DNA from: Pterobdella sp. o SKG-2022
Taxonomy: Eukaryota > Annelida > Clitellata > Hirudinida > Piscicolidae
Reading direction: 5' to 3'
Assembly: GCA_964035795.1 (NCBI GenBank)
Contig: OZ038321.1
Location: forward strand, 24,217,454 to 24,281,453
DNA length: 64,000 nucleotides
Shown here piece after piece: positions 53,801 through 64,000 of this stretch. A model generated the notes under the pieces. It was not told where the DNA came from and made no database searches. It was given only the letters and a program-made list of their open reading frames with translations. A program made the position numbers and the translations under genes. Position 1 is the stretch's first letter. Each line of letters begins with the position of its first letter.

Positions 53801-56800
53801 CAAGTGTCAGCAGTGGTGCACGAGGTGCAGCCAGCAATGTTGCAAGCTTAATCAAAATGGTAATTTACCTTAGATCTAGATTTAATGTTTTTTGTATTTC
53901 TTACTTACAATAGATATGATATATTTATAAAAGAATAACATTATGTTATAATATTTTCAATATATGTAGTATAGAATGTAATGTAATGCAGTATTTATAA
54001 AGCGCTTTTTCCTATAGATCAAAGTGCTTGCTACAAATTTAATCTAGCAAAAACACACTGTGGAACAGGTGCTAATTTTCGGCCCACACGGGATGGAACC
54101 CGGTAACTTTATATGCTAAGTCTAACGCTCTACCGATGAGCTATACAGTTTAGTGAGTGGAATATAACAAGATACTATTTTTTAAAAGAATACTGTACTA
54201 ATCTATAACAAGAATTAAAATCAAATAATTTTTTGAAAATTATTTGTATTTTGAATTAAATTTAAAATTATTTGCATTATTAATTGTAATGGATATGATC
54301 TTTACAATACTAAACCAAAAAAATTTAATAAGAATTATTTGAAAAAAAGAAAAATTTTAGAATAACACATAAGTGAATAAATACTAAATTAGAAAGAAAT
54401 GTTGATGGAACTCACAAATGCACACATTGTTCGTTGAGTCATGTGAATATTTGGAAGCACAAGCTGTGCACAAAGTGGGGCTTAAGCACTTGGAACATTG
54501 GGAAGGGCATCCTTTTATTGGAAATTTGTTTGCGAGATAAATTTATGAAAATGAATTTCTTGATTTACTGGAAAAAAATTATACCTCAATATGAGTTTGA
54601 TAATTCAATAGTAAAAAATTCATTTTCACTTGTGCACGTCCTTGAGACTAAGTCGAGGTAAAAGCCGTCATTACATTTGTCGCACTTGCCTCTCCCGCTG
54701 GAGCTACAACATTGGCAGTTTGTAGCACATAGGGTTTTATCTGACATAAGTTTTTTTTTGTTTTATTCATCTGATTTATTTCAATAAAAATATCTTTTGT
54801 TTATTATGCTTTGTAATTTTAAAAAATTTGTATCGTGACAATGTAGGAAAACTATGCGAAACGAACTGTAGCACTCATAGGAATTTGTTAAAGGAGTTGT
54901 GCTATCTTGGCAAGAAAGGCAATCAGAGTTGGCTGAACACGATGAGCATTTGAACCCACATCCTATGAAAGTTTTTCAAAAATAATTTTGAAAATTTTGA
55001 AAATTTAAAGCATTGCTATTGTTTGATTTCATAACTTTGAAGTTACTTTGTGTTTGTTGATCTTACGAAGTGAGAAAAGTATTACATAACACAACTTATA
55101 TTAATAATATTGACAAGTCATTATTTTTGTTCACTTTGAAGTTGAGCGTTAAATACAATCTCACTTTTACATGCTCCACTCACTACGGAATACCCTGTTT
55201 TGCATTGTAAACACGTCCCATCTCCCAAAGCGTTCAGACATTGACCGATTAGAGCTAAAATTGAGTTATATATAAAAATTCGAATAATCTTTGAAGTTTG
55301 AACTAAAAAGGTTTAGTAATTTTTTCATGGTTTTTAACCGACAATTTTTCTAAAATATTAATAATAATATTAATGTTTAAAAACATTGGAGCTTACCCGC
55401 ACAAGTTCCATCTGTTTTTCTATAAAAACCAGCTGAGCACACATCACATTTTGTCGAATCAGTATCGCATTTGGAACAATCAGAAATACAGGCTGCAAAT
55501 GAAAAGATGTAGGTTTCATGAATGAATATTACGGGCTTCATGAAATGACATGATTTAATTGATTTCCAATATAAAAATATTTTTTTGAAACAAAGAAATA
55601 TTTGTTTTAATGAGTTCACCTGTGCATATATCGTTGGAGAAATAAAAACTACTTTTACATTGATGGTCATCGCATTTTTGTGCTCCAGAGTAAATGCAGG
55701 ACTTACAATTTGGAGCACATTCTGTTGTTTTTGGCAAAATAACTAATAAATTAACCTGGTAAATGATGTTTTTTTCTGTTTCATATTATTATTTTATTTA
55801 TTATTAATTCATTTAAAAAACGCACAGTTTGCAAACTAGATTTGCTGCAAAAGCGCGTGCGTAGGCGAAAAGACAAGAGCAGGATTCGGCTATATAACAG
55901 CGTTTTTGAACGTTTGTGAAAGTGTATAAAAAACTACAAAAAACGAATGTTGAGAGGAAGAAAATTCCATAAATTAAGGGCAATGTGTGTAGAAGAACTA
56001 CATAAAAAAAGTTTGGAGAACTGCTGAGGCAGCTATAAACAGGAGTGGAAAACCTTTTTGATAAAAATTAAGTTCATACGTATAAGCTAACTAATTGAAA
56101 CAGATATTTAGCGGTGAGCCACAGTAACTTGAACTGGGCTTTTGCAGGAGTGGCAACCAATGACTGCAATCTAGGCAAGCGGGAGATGATAAAAAGTAAT
56201 CGGCTTTAAGGAAAGTTAAGGCAGCGCGAATTTTGAAAGAATGCAACTTTGAAATGAAACATTTTAAATATCTACAAAGATAAGAGTTGCAACAGTCGAG
56301 CCTGGGAAAGACAAAAATAATAGTCAAAGCAACGGTAGTGATGAAGGGTAGAAAACTGCGTATTTGTTTGGTCGCATAGAGATGAAAGCTGGATGCTTGT
56401 ATAAGCTGAAAACAAAGTGTGTAAAGATAGGATTAAAATCTGGAGTAAACCTAGTATCTTGAGTTTGGAAGTAACAGTTTTGGTGCTGTCGAAGGTAACT
56501 TGGGTGGGAAGACTGGATTAAGAGAAAACTATGGAACTTCCAAAGAACATGAATTTAATTTTGTTGGAATCCATTATGATTGTCAGCAAATTAGAAATTG
56601 AGTTTGGTGATGCATTCAAAAATCTTAATGAGGTTTGGGTGGGGGCAAGATAAGAGGCATCAGAAAAGAGTAGCATCATTCGCGAACTGATGATATAAAA
56701 CGGCGTGCTTTTGCATGATCTCGCTAATAGAATATTTTAGTATAAAAAAATAAATGTTGAGGTTTAATCAGCTTTCATAAAAATCATACGATGGCAGGTC

Positions 56801-59800
56801 ATTTGACTGTTCAGTCCGTATCCTGGGTTGCATTGATCGCATTTACCGGCGTTGAAGATGTTACACACTTTGCAATTCGGAGCACAAGCTGAAAAATTAA
56901 TTCTTTTATTTGAAAATCTTTTTCATTATTTTAGTTTTCAAATTTATGTTAACTGACGAAAGTTAATTTAAAAAATATTGTTATTCATGAGAGCTCTCAA
57001 AGCTAAACTGGGAATATTAAAATACAAACTAATGCTGAATTTTTCAATTTTATTTTCCCGCTCATGTAATTCAAATTTTCATTCGAATATAATTACTAGT
57101 GATCAAAATTTCTTTGAAAATTTTTTATTTAATAAAACGTTATGTATCTAATTAGTTCTTTTTTTGTAGAATCTCTGTGTAAACCAATGTCTCATATTAA
57201 AGCTAAACTTATCGAAAAATTCTCTTTATAAGTTATATAATAGAAATTCATTTTAAAACTATCTTATTCTAAAAATGAGCAAAATTTTTTAGTGATATTA
57301 TTATTATACATTTTTTAACTATTAAAAAAAAATGCTTACCTTTACACGTATCATTAGCAACTACGAAGCTTGGTTTGCATTTGGTGCATTTTACAGCAGA
57401 ATCACATTCTAAGCAATTACTGGAACATTCTGTAGGTTTGATAGATTGTTTATGTTTTCTAATATTTTATTTAGAACAAAGCTTTTTAAACTTTTATTAT
57501 CAAGTTATATGCAAACTATGAGAATAAAATTATAATTTTTGAAAAGTTTTTTTCCAAATAAAATTCATTCAGCCAATGAATTTTTTTTAATTTAAAATTT
57601 TTTATATATATAATATTTAGTTTTTTTCTATATGTTAATTTAAAATTTCTATTTTTTTCAATTCATTTTTTAAAATGAAACATTACGTGGGCAAGATGGT
57701 ATAACTGCAGAAGCATATCCTGGATACGCACAAATGAGACAAGTTGTTGCTGATGAGCATGTTCTGCAGTTTCTGGAACATTCTATAGAAACAAACAAAA
57801 AATATGTTCAAAATATTTTTAAGAAAAGAATGATAACTCCTTTTTTCAATTGCTTAAGTTTAAGTTTTAAAATTCAGTTTTGATTCAGTTCTATCAAGCG
57901 CACTATTTTAATTTGGTTAATAGAAAATATAGTTTTTGCCAGTTTATGAAATTTTCATTGAAAAAATACGTTTTTAAGCTCCATAGTAAATTATTTCAAT
58001 GGTTAAGTATCGCAGTTATTTTAAAAAATGTTCAATTTGATTCAATCGAATATTTTTAATTATTCATAATTTTTTTTATTTTTTTTGACAGACCTAAACA
58101 TTTTCTCGATCCTAGATAGAACCCGTCCTTACATCTGTTATAAAGCAAAAGTTTGTTTAGAAAAAAATCAAAATAAAAAACACCTTTAATAACACTAAGC
58201 GATTATTAATAATTTCAATTAAGTAACGAACGTCTGGCATACAGCTGTTCCATTACTCAATGTGATAGTACACACGTCACAGTTGTCTGGACATTCTATA
58301 AATTCAAAAAATTAATATTTTGAACAAGTTAATCCACGTGGATCAAGAGAAGAAATGTTAAAAACATCTTAAGAAACGCATGAAAAACTGTTTGAAGACA
58401 CACTTATACAGCTCATAGAAGCATCGGGATTTTCAACATAGCCTTTTTTGCATTTTGGTTTTGTGGCATCGTTATCAGTAGCTGTACATTGTACTTGACT
58501 GTTAATAAACAGACAATCTACGCATCCTGGTGGACAAGCTGAAAATTAAAAATTATTTAAACTGTCAAATTTGTTGAAACAATTTTATATCATTAAAAAC
58601 ATATTTTCCAAACTAAAATTAAAAATCTAACATAGACAAGCTCCTGTCGTGAAAGCAAAAAAGCCACTTTTGCAACCGTTTTGAATGCAAACTAAGATAT
58701 TATTAGAGTTTTTTTCGCATTTAGCACAGCCGCTTGGACAAGCTGAAACATAAAAACGTTATGTTAAATTTTCAATTTGAGTAGATTATAAAACAATTTT
58801 TAAATTTTTACTAACCACAAAAATTAATTTTTCTTTTACAAATGAAATTTATGAATAAATGAAAATTGAGGGAAACTTGAGCTTTTTCATTCATACCATT
58901 GATAATGGTTTTACTGAATAAAAAAACTATCAATACTATTCTCATTTGAAAAAAAAGGCACAATATTAATTAATTTCTTCGAATTTTTCAAAAAATTTTC
59001 ATCAAATTGAAAATTTTTGTGCCACTAAAATATAAATTTTGCAACTTTCACAATCGTTCATCGGCTTTGATATTTATAATTTAATTTAATTATTTAAAAA
59101 CATATCGAAATTAAATGTTGTTTACCTTTGCAGTTCGACGTGCTTACTGCCGAATCATGGAAGTACCCTGTGTCACAAGAACCTGAACACACCTAAAATC
59201 ATTGCAATCCAACTAAAACTTCAAAATATTGAAAAGATTTTATTTAATAACTCAATATCATTTTTCATCAATAAAAATGTTAACTCAACAAACCGGTAGA
59301 TTGTTCACTAAGTTACAAGTCCCTGAACAATGAGGACATTCTGAAAAATGAAAAGTTATCAAGAGTCTCGCATGAAGATCTATAAAGGTAATTTTATGTC
59401 AAAATATATAACTTAAAAAACCTTGACATTGGCCATTACTATCAACAATCCAATTGGAAGAGGGACCACACTGAGTACATACGCCATTTTCTTTGCATTC
59501 TCCAGTGCAGTTTTTATGACAAGCTTTTTTACCAAAATAATTTTAAATGAAAAATTTCTGAATTTGTTGAAAAACATTCAGTAAATTTTAAAAAAATGTA
59601 AAATAAGTATCAACGTAATGTTTACAGGTATTTCAAATGCACATCAAAGTTATGATTTTGAAATCCTGCTGACCCACGCAAATGGAGTTGTGAAGAGAAT
59701 AATTAGGTCTACATTTTGAACAAACAGTCGCTTGCTTGGAATCCAAATAACAATCTTTACAATTGTCTGGGCAACCTTGTTTGTATAAATTTGAGTTACT

Positions 59801-62800
59801 CTCTTATCTCCATCTACATAATATTTTATTTAAATTTTCATTTCATAGTAAAATTCAAAATGAGATAAAAATAGTTTTTAATGATAAAATTCATTCGAAG
59901 GTATTAAAAATAATAATAGTAGTATCAAATTTTCAAAAAATTTGGTAATTTTTGTGTTCATTTACTAACTGACACAAGATCCGGCTTTCATAACAAAACC
60001 CGATGAGCAACCGTCAGGGATACATTGTAGAACACCACTGAACATTCCACAGGTTAGGCAGTTTGCAGGGCAGGCTGTGAAATACGCAATAAGGCTTGTA
60101 AGGTATTGTAAATATTGCTATGTTAATATAAGACTATTTTGTAAATAATTCGTAAGCGGCTTACAAGTGCACGCGGAATTGTCGGAAGTGAGAGTGTAAG
60201 TAAGTGCACACTTTGTACATTTCATTACCGATTTGTCACTAGAAGTGTAATGACAGCTTATACAGTTGCTTGGACAAGCTATAAAAAGATGATTTATTAT
60301 AGTTATTATTTAATCTATTAATTTTCAAAAAATTACACTTCATGCATTTACCAAAAAAAATTGAAATAATTTTAATTTATTTAGTAACTAACGATTGCAA
60401 GTTCCGTCCGTAGGCTTGAGAATGAAATTGTCATAGCACTGGTTCAAATCACAATGAGTGCCAGTGCCCATATCAGTACAGGATTTGCAATTAGAAGGAC
60501 AAGCTTTTAAAAGGATTATAATTTAAAAAATAATTTATTGAAAAATCTTTTTTTTTTTGAAAAAAAAAATATCAAATGAGTTTTTAAACTTACAATGAGC
60601 TTCATAACTTACCATAACACTGTCCGTTTGAGGATCTTTTAGCAAACTTAGATTGACAAGTGATGCATTTAGTACTAGTACCATCATATGAACATTGAAG
60701 ACAGTTTTGCGGACATTCTACATAAAAATTTCAAATACTTTTTGATAAAAACAACCGGAAAAATATTAATGAACAAACTTTATTATGGTGATGTTTAACC
60801 CAGTTAGTTTCCAAGTTCACTTGGTATATTATAATCTTATGAGAGTGAAATCAAACATGAAAATAACAGGCTTATGGAACATTAAAACTTGCTTAAAAAC
60901 CCTTTTTTTAACCCATTTCGAGAACTTTTACATTTTCTACCTTTTTTAAACTCTCAAGCAAAGTGTTCCAAAAATTGACCCCTCAACGTCGAAACTACGG
61001 CTTCCAATACTAATCGTCTTTTACCTAGACGAATATACTGGTTGAGCCCGATTATATGAGCTTTCGTTTCTGGTTATTTCAAGAAAAGATATGAGTTTTT
61101 TCGATAGATATTTCAGACTAATTTTTAGCCTTAATTTGAATATTAGTATTAACATTACATGGACCTCATCTACTTAAAAGCTGAAAAACTTGCAAAATTT
61201 TGCTTATATGAGTTCATACTCAAGTCTTTATCCATAAAAACACTGAGGTTTCGAGCAATTTCGAAAGTTTGATGAATGTATCAAATATCCCACTTTGTGT
61301 GGTTGGTAACATATTCATCTCAAAAAAATCATATAGCTTCAGTTTTTGACCTACTTAGTTTGGATTCTATCCAGGCTGCCATCCATCGGCACAGTCAAAT
61401 AATCTATTCTGCAATTGCTCGGTTAAACTAAAAAAAAATTTAGAATATATTAAAAAGTCATCTGCATATTGGTGATACCTCAAACTTTAGCGCAATTGTT
61501 TCTAGCTCATCAAAATATCGTTTAAATAAGAGCGGGCCGATTGCGGAACTATGGGGCACACAAGTATGAAAAAGAAATAAATTAGACCTAAAGATAATAT
61601 TAGTAATAAAATAAAACCTTCTACTTAAATACTTGCTATAACATTTTGAGACCAGTTCTTGAAAAAAATTTTCAAAATAGCCTCTTTATGAAACATCATA
61701 ATTAAATGAGCTGAAAGCTGAAAAAAGATCCAAATAATATTCAAAAATTAAACCTATCGTCATTAGCTGCTTTCAAGATATTGTAATAATAGTTTCTGTT
61801 GAATAGAAGTGATAAAAAACTGAAATCTCGTAGAAAAATTGTTTTCAACAAAAAAAACTACTTATTTTTTCCAAACCAGCCATTCCAGTATAAAGCTTAG
61901 ACAATACAAAGGCGAAAATATGATTTAAAAAAAAGAAAGAAGGATAGAAGAAACGGTAAGAGAGTAGAGAAAAAAAATGGTGAAGGTGAAAAGAAGCGGA
62001 AGGCATGAATCGAGAGTTTTGAAGATCTAATTTTAGGCATTTGAATGTTGGCTTTTTACACAATAAGTTTGAAGAAGTGTTAGCCTTGATGAACGAACAA
62101 AGTAGCTGGCTTTTTTGTATATTATTTTATATTAATGAAAATCTAATTAAACTCAAAACTTTTATAAAATTTTTATGTTTTATTAACTTAATATACTTGC
62201 CATAACACTGTCCATTGTAATTCGCGTAACCAGCAACGCATCCTGAAACATCACACGACGAAACTCCATTGACCAAAGAACATGATTTACAATTGCTCGG
62301 ACACGCTGATAATGTTTAAAGTTATTTCTAAAATAATTCAGATTGGAATTTTATTTTCAATATGATTCTATGAATTAATTTTTATATGGGAATTCATTAA
62401 TATTTCTTACTATCACATGTTCCTCCAGTAGTTATAGTGTATTTATCAAAACATTGACTGCACACTAAAGTGTTTGAAGAACCCAGAGAACATGTTTGGC
62501 AATTCGATTCACATGCTTCAAAAAAATGTAATGATTTTACATTCTAAAGAACGTTATTACACTTTAGGAATTTGAAATTATGCGAAAATTCATGAAATAA
62601 AAATTTTTTTTTATCAATTAAACTACGTACGAGCGCAGTTAGAAGGCGAAGCTGGACTGGGTCCATATCCTGGATTGCACATGCTGGGATCACATTTTCC
62701 CGAGCCTGCTGTGAAACACTGCTTGCAGTTTGGGTCACACGCTGAAATTATGTATTTTTGCTTTAATTTGGCCTTAACCAAATCTTTTCTTTTTAATACG

Positions 62801-63996
62801 ATAAAAAAATCAAACTTTTAATTTTTTTAAAGTAATTATAGGTTCATATATAAGTTCTCAACTCCAAACTATTTAAATGTACCTCTACAAGTGAAAGAAG
62901 ACGGGTCAAAGTAATAAGCAAGCTTGCATGAGGATTGTCCATCACATTTTCCTGGCCCATTTGACGCACACGTCATACAATTTGGATCACAGGCTGTTAT
63001 GGTTTGAATTTTAGCTTCAATTTTGTTTATTTTTATCTTTCTTACTTAAAAAAATTATCTCTATTATTGATAATAATAAATATGGTTAAAATGAAGCTGT
63101 GATTCTCTTAAAAACGTTCTAAAATCTCTAAAAACTTAAACGAAGTTTTTATAAAAACAAATCAAAACAAATATGTTCAACGTTTCAAGTTCTCAAGTTC
63201 AATAATTGATAAGATATAAAACAAGTAATAACCGATTTGATCGGAATGAACTTACCTTGACAGGTTTGGGAAGTCGACAGACCGAAGCGAGATTCACACT
63301 GACCTGCATCACATTGGCCTGCTACTGAGCATTTCTTACAGTTTGCAGAACAGGCTGTATTGAATATCAATTTGAAACAACTGGAAAAATATCAATTTGG
63401 GTTATAGTAAATATAAAGTAAAGATTAGTTTTCAATAAACTAAAGACAAATCAAATTTTCAGAGATTTTTTGAATTTTTTGTAATATATTTTTGAAAATT
63501 CAAAGTTGAACTTTGCAAATTTTTTAAATATGTCAGTTTGCAACAATAATATGATTTTCGATAAAACGTTTTATGATGAAGCTAAAATTATAAAAAAACA
63601 CAATATTGGAGTCATTCTTAAGTTCAATTTTTTTCCATTACACGTGGGTTGAATAAAAAATTGAAGTACCCTTGCATGTTTTTGTACTGCTATCATAAAT
63701 ATAGTTTGCTTTGCAGCCATCAGAATCACATTTAGTTTCTTTGTTAATTTCGCATTTCAAACAACCTGTACTGCAAGCTATAGGGAAAAATAGGTTTATT
63801 ATCTAAATGAGGTTGATTGATTTTGTTGTATAAATTTTACAAACAAATAAAAAAAATGAAATATTTAATGCAAAAAATACATAATTACCAGGACAACTTT
63901 TCGTTGAACTCCTGTACGTGAAACCTGCTTGGCACTGTCCTTCATCGCAAAACCCCGCTCCATTGGTTGTACATGCATTACAGTTAGAAGCGCAAG
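41114..63996 (-). CDS. Giant Cys-rich repeat surface protein with C-terminal Ly6/uPAR domain (5' end outside window)
   Basis: Sixty-three exons are visible on the minus strand, and every junction keeps the frame: 6,533 nt, about 2,177 residues. Sixty exons encode repeats of the form Ala/Glu/Gly-Cys-x3-Cys-x2-Cys-x(8-15)-Cys-x2-4-Cys-x2-Gly-Tyr/Phe-x(6-14)-Cys, similar to furin-like or growth-factor-receptor Cys-rich repeats. Most exons hold one repeat and both borders are phase 1, so exons could be duplicated or lost without breaking the frame. The last three exons encode a LU domain and a hydrophobic tail, so the protein is probably secreted and GPI-anchored. No signal peptide is visible because the 5' end lies beyond 64,000. 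Two introns use GC donors. The introns are short and several host LINEs and SINEs. I do not recognise a named orthologue; the repeat type is shared by PCSK5-like proteins and by many protist surface proteins. Confidence 0.88.
41940..45935 (-). CDS. Cys-repeat exons, block 1 (12 exons)
   Basis: Exons (low-high): 41940-42044, 42184-42306, 42445-42552, 42651-42860, 43118-43228, 43335-43436, 43529-43636, 43702-43818, 43929-44048, 44218-44331, 45501-45608 and 45831-45935. All are phase 1-1. Exon 42651-42860 is double length and carries two repeat-like units (ACQKHCETC… and GACPLLCESC…), so it looks like a fusion of two exons by intron loss or an ancestral two-unit exon. Typical starts are ACPEKCSKC, VCPPNCAVC and ECSANCLKC. 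A decayed LINE sits in the intron between 44331 and 45501. The donor at 44218 (G|GTCTCT) is weak. Confidence 0.85.
44640..45400 (-). mobile_element. Decayed L2/CR1-like LINE in a Cys-gene intron
   Basis: The plus strand reads as a degraded copy of the 2.6-4.5 kb element: AGACCAGCATGCTTGAGAG near 44670 parallels AGGCCAGCACGTTTAGGAG near 2850. Minus-strand fragments keep the reverse-transcriptase blocks GIFGSFLFWLIFYLFNRIS and YGVPRRSVF. Many frameshifts. It lies in the intron between repeat exons 44218-44331 and 45501-45608, in the same orientation as the host gene. Confidence 0.75.
46847..51238 (-). CDS. Cys-repeat exons, block 2 (17 exons)
   Basis: Exons: 46847-46963, 47108-47224, 47355-47459, 47724-47849, 47978-48079, 48221-48331, 48456-48578, 48664-48762, 48871-48966, 49087-49212, 49301-49396, 49509-49565, 49795-49887, 50493-50585, 50762-50848, 50930-51019 and 51149-51238. 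All are phase 1-1. Exon 49509-49565 holds only the first half of a repeat (ECAPGCSSC…ICSLTK). Exon 49087-49212 has a GC donor (ACCG|GCAAGT). Exon 51149-51238 has lost the two middle cysteines (TDASTGTASSPGYF). Exons from 50493 to 51238 form a compact subtype (87-93 nt) with TCxxCxxGFY cores, pointing to recent local duplication. Confidence 0.85.
50200..50368 (-). mobile_element. tRNA-derived SINE, copy 1
   Basis: On the minus strand the right end reads CCCCATAGCTCAGTGGTTGA (A box of a tRNA) and GGTTTCGATCCCTCGTGGGC (B box) about 35 bases further on. The body to the left (…CAGAGCACTAATTGTCGGCC on the plus strand) matches the copies at 51.6 and 54.0 kb. The left border is unclear. It lies in an intron of the Cys-rich gene. 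Confidence 0.7.
51575..51745 (-). mobile_element. tRNA-derived SINE, copy 2
   Basis: The plus strand runs from AATGTAATGAGGTATTTATA (SINE tail) through AGCACTTATTCATAGATCAA, a CAAAAACACTGTTGAACAG body and GATCGAACCCGGTAACTTTA to the tRNA-like end AACCATTGAGCTATACGAGC. The order is tRNA head, body, then a LINE-like tail, read on the minus strand. It sits in the intron between repeat exons 51149-51238 and 51866-51958. Confidence 0.8.
51866..55721 (-). CDS. Cys-repeat exons, block 3 (9 exons)
   Basis: Exons: 51866-51958, 52314-52409, 53748-53846, 54416-54511, 54630-54740, 54867-54962, 55165-55254, 55397-55492 and 55620-55721. All are phase 1-1. Sequences include ACHPSCKTC, ACNIAGCTSC, GCPSQCSKC, ACISDCSKC and ECAPNCKSC. 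Exon 55165-55254 lacks the first cysteine of the repeat (ALIGQCLNALGDGTCLQC), and 54867-54962 has a shortened end (donor A|GTTCGT, weak), so both are less certain. The 1.3-kb intron after 52409 has no further repeat that I can find. Confidence 0.8.
53976..54150 (-). mobile_element. tRNA-derived SINE, copy 3
   Basis: The structure is the same as copy 2: GTAATGCAGTATTTATAAAG and CGCTTTTTCCTATAGATCAA at the left, ACACGGGATGGAACCCGGTA and CTCTACCGATGAGCTATAC at the right. This copy keeps the tail best and shows its likeness to the 3' end of the LINE at 2.6 kb. It lies between repeat exons 53748-53846 and 54416-54511. Confidence 0.8.
55985..56735 (-). mobile_element. Decayed L2/CR1-like LINE in a Cys-gene intron
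   Basis: Minus-strand fragments match the 23-kb copy: RLDCCNSYLCRYLKCFISKL, ALTFLKADYFLSSPACLDC and SHWLPLLQ parallel LSRLNCNALLCGQPNYLLCK, VLQADYFSSSSDFDRLHWLP. A shifted frame upstream keeps TSKLKILGL. It is inserted in the 1-kb intron between 55721 and 56790, in the same orientation as the gene. Confidence 0.8.
56790..60717 (-). CDS. Cys-repeat exons, block 4 (15 exons, two repeats split)
   Basis: Exons: 56790-56888, 57340-57429, 57687-57782, 58094-58134, 58232-58295, 58404-58538, 58632-58742, 59126-59192, 59294-59340, 59422-59523, 59674-59775, 59970-60074, 60165-60278, 60393-60503 and 60613-60717. Two repeats are cut by an extra intron: 58232-58295 ends in phase 2 and 58094-58134 completes it (VCQT-CKDGFYLGSRKC). 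Exon 59294-59340 ends in phase 0 and 59126-59192 completes it (NNLP-VCSGSCDTGYF). The other exons are phase 1-1. Exon 58404-58538 is long (135 nt). Confidence 0.83.
60900..61780 (-). mobile_element. Decayed non-LTR reverse transcriptase, different family
   Basis: On the minus strand the catalytic motif is readable as YHQYADDFLIYSKFF near 61,440-61,490, followed by TEQLQNRLFDCADGWQ. A frameshifted block before it (near 61,540) resembles the GVPQGSxxGPLLF region. The sequence differs from the L2-like copies and looks more like the Jockey or RTE type. It has many stops and sits in the 1.5-kb intron between repeat exons 60613-60717 and 62201-62305. Confidence 0.65.
62025..62112 (+). mobile_element. 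LINE endonuclease N-terminal fragment
   Basis: The plus-strand frame reads RHLNVGFLHNKFEEVLALMN. It resembles the hLNvRSlxNKxxELxxLL opening of the AP endonuclease of many non-LTR retrotransposons. It is short, opposite to the reverse-transcriptase relic to its left, and probably a separate or inverted remnant. Confidence 0.4.
62201..63996 (-). CDS. Cys-repeat exons, block 5 (7 exons to window edge)
   Basis: Exons: 62201-62305, 62411-62515, 62631-62741, 62883-62993, 63256-63354, 63670-63777 and 63889-63996. All are phase 1-1. These upstream repeats share the form ACxxNCxxC…GxGxCDxxxCxxGY, for example ACDPNCMTCASNGPGKCDG and ACASNCNACTTNGAGFCDEG. Exon 62201-62305 has a GC donor (TATG|GCAAGT). 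The first visible exon begins with an acceptor right at the window edge (GAAG|CT TGC), so the gene continues to the right. Confidence 0.87.
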
Positions 63997-64000
63997 CTTC

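Noticed and set aside
50283..54150. tRNA genes at 50.3, 51.7 and 54.1 kb
   Set aside because: The A and B boxes are present, but each is part of a repeated unit with a LINE-like tail and the arms do not pair properly; they are SINE heads.
41114..63996. Protist-type variable surface protein
   Set aside because: The repeats resemble those of some protists, but the spliced structure, the LU domain and the neighbouring FOG, RUNX and STARD7 genes show an animal genome.

Overview
This is an AT-rich nuclear window from an animal, most likely a bilaterian invertebrate. The genes are split by introns and contain animal-specific families: a FOG (Friend of GATA) co-factor, a RUNX factor, STARD7 and a Ly6/uPAR-type domain. 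The intergenic and intronic DNA carries old LINEs and tRNA-derived SINEs. I cannot name the species or phylum.

Layout, left to right. 1-5 kb holds weak exon-like pieces and a decayed L2/CR1-like LINE. 5078-8507 (+) is a seven-exon STARD7 gene with a START lipid-transfer domain, which converges on the next gene. 9469-14182 (-) is a RUNX gene: three exons give a nearly complete Runt domain and a fourth gives a short, unusual C-terminus; the first exon was not found. 15689-31902 (-) is a complete five-exon FOG/ZFPM (u-shaped-like) gene of 1,329 codons, with a 10-kb first intron rich in GATA sites and a TATA promoter near 32.3 kb. 32.4-38 kb is mostly intergenic with repeat fragments. 38185-39345 (+) is a single-exon gene for a secreted, probably GPI-anchored protein with two copies of a GPR180/TMEM145-like extracellular domain. 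From 41114 to the right edge (-) runs a very large gene: 63 exons are visible, 60 of them encoding roughly 30-40-residue cysteine-rich repeats, nearly all in phase 1-1. It ends in a Ly6/uPAR (LU) domain and a hydrophobic GPI-type tail. The visible 6,533 nt keep one frame throughout (about 2,177 residues), and the 5' end lies beyond the window.

How the genes relate. RUNX and FOG lie head-to-tail on the same strand, about 1.5 kb apart at their known ends. Members of these families work together with GATA factors in blood-cell and hemocyte fate in flies and vertebrates, so their linkage here, with dense GATA sites in the FOG first intron, suggests a small regulatory neighbourhood. The large Cys-rich gene and the twin GPR180-like gene both look like GPI-anchored surface proteins and are neighbours in opposite orientation. 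Exon boundaries were read by eye from splice consensus, reading phase and homology remembered from the families; no search was run.
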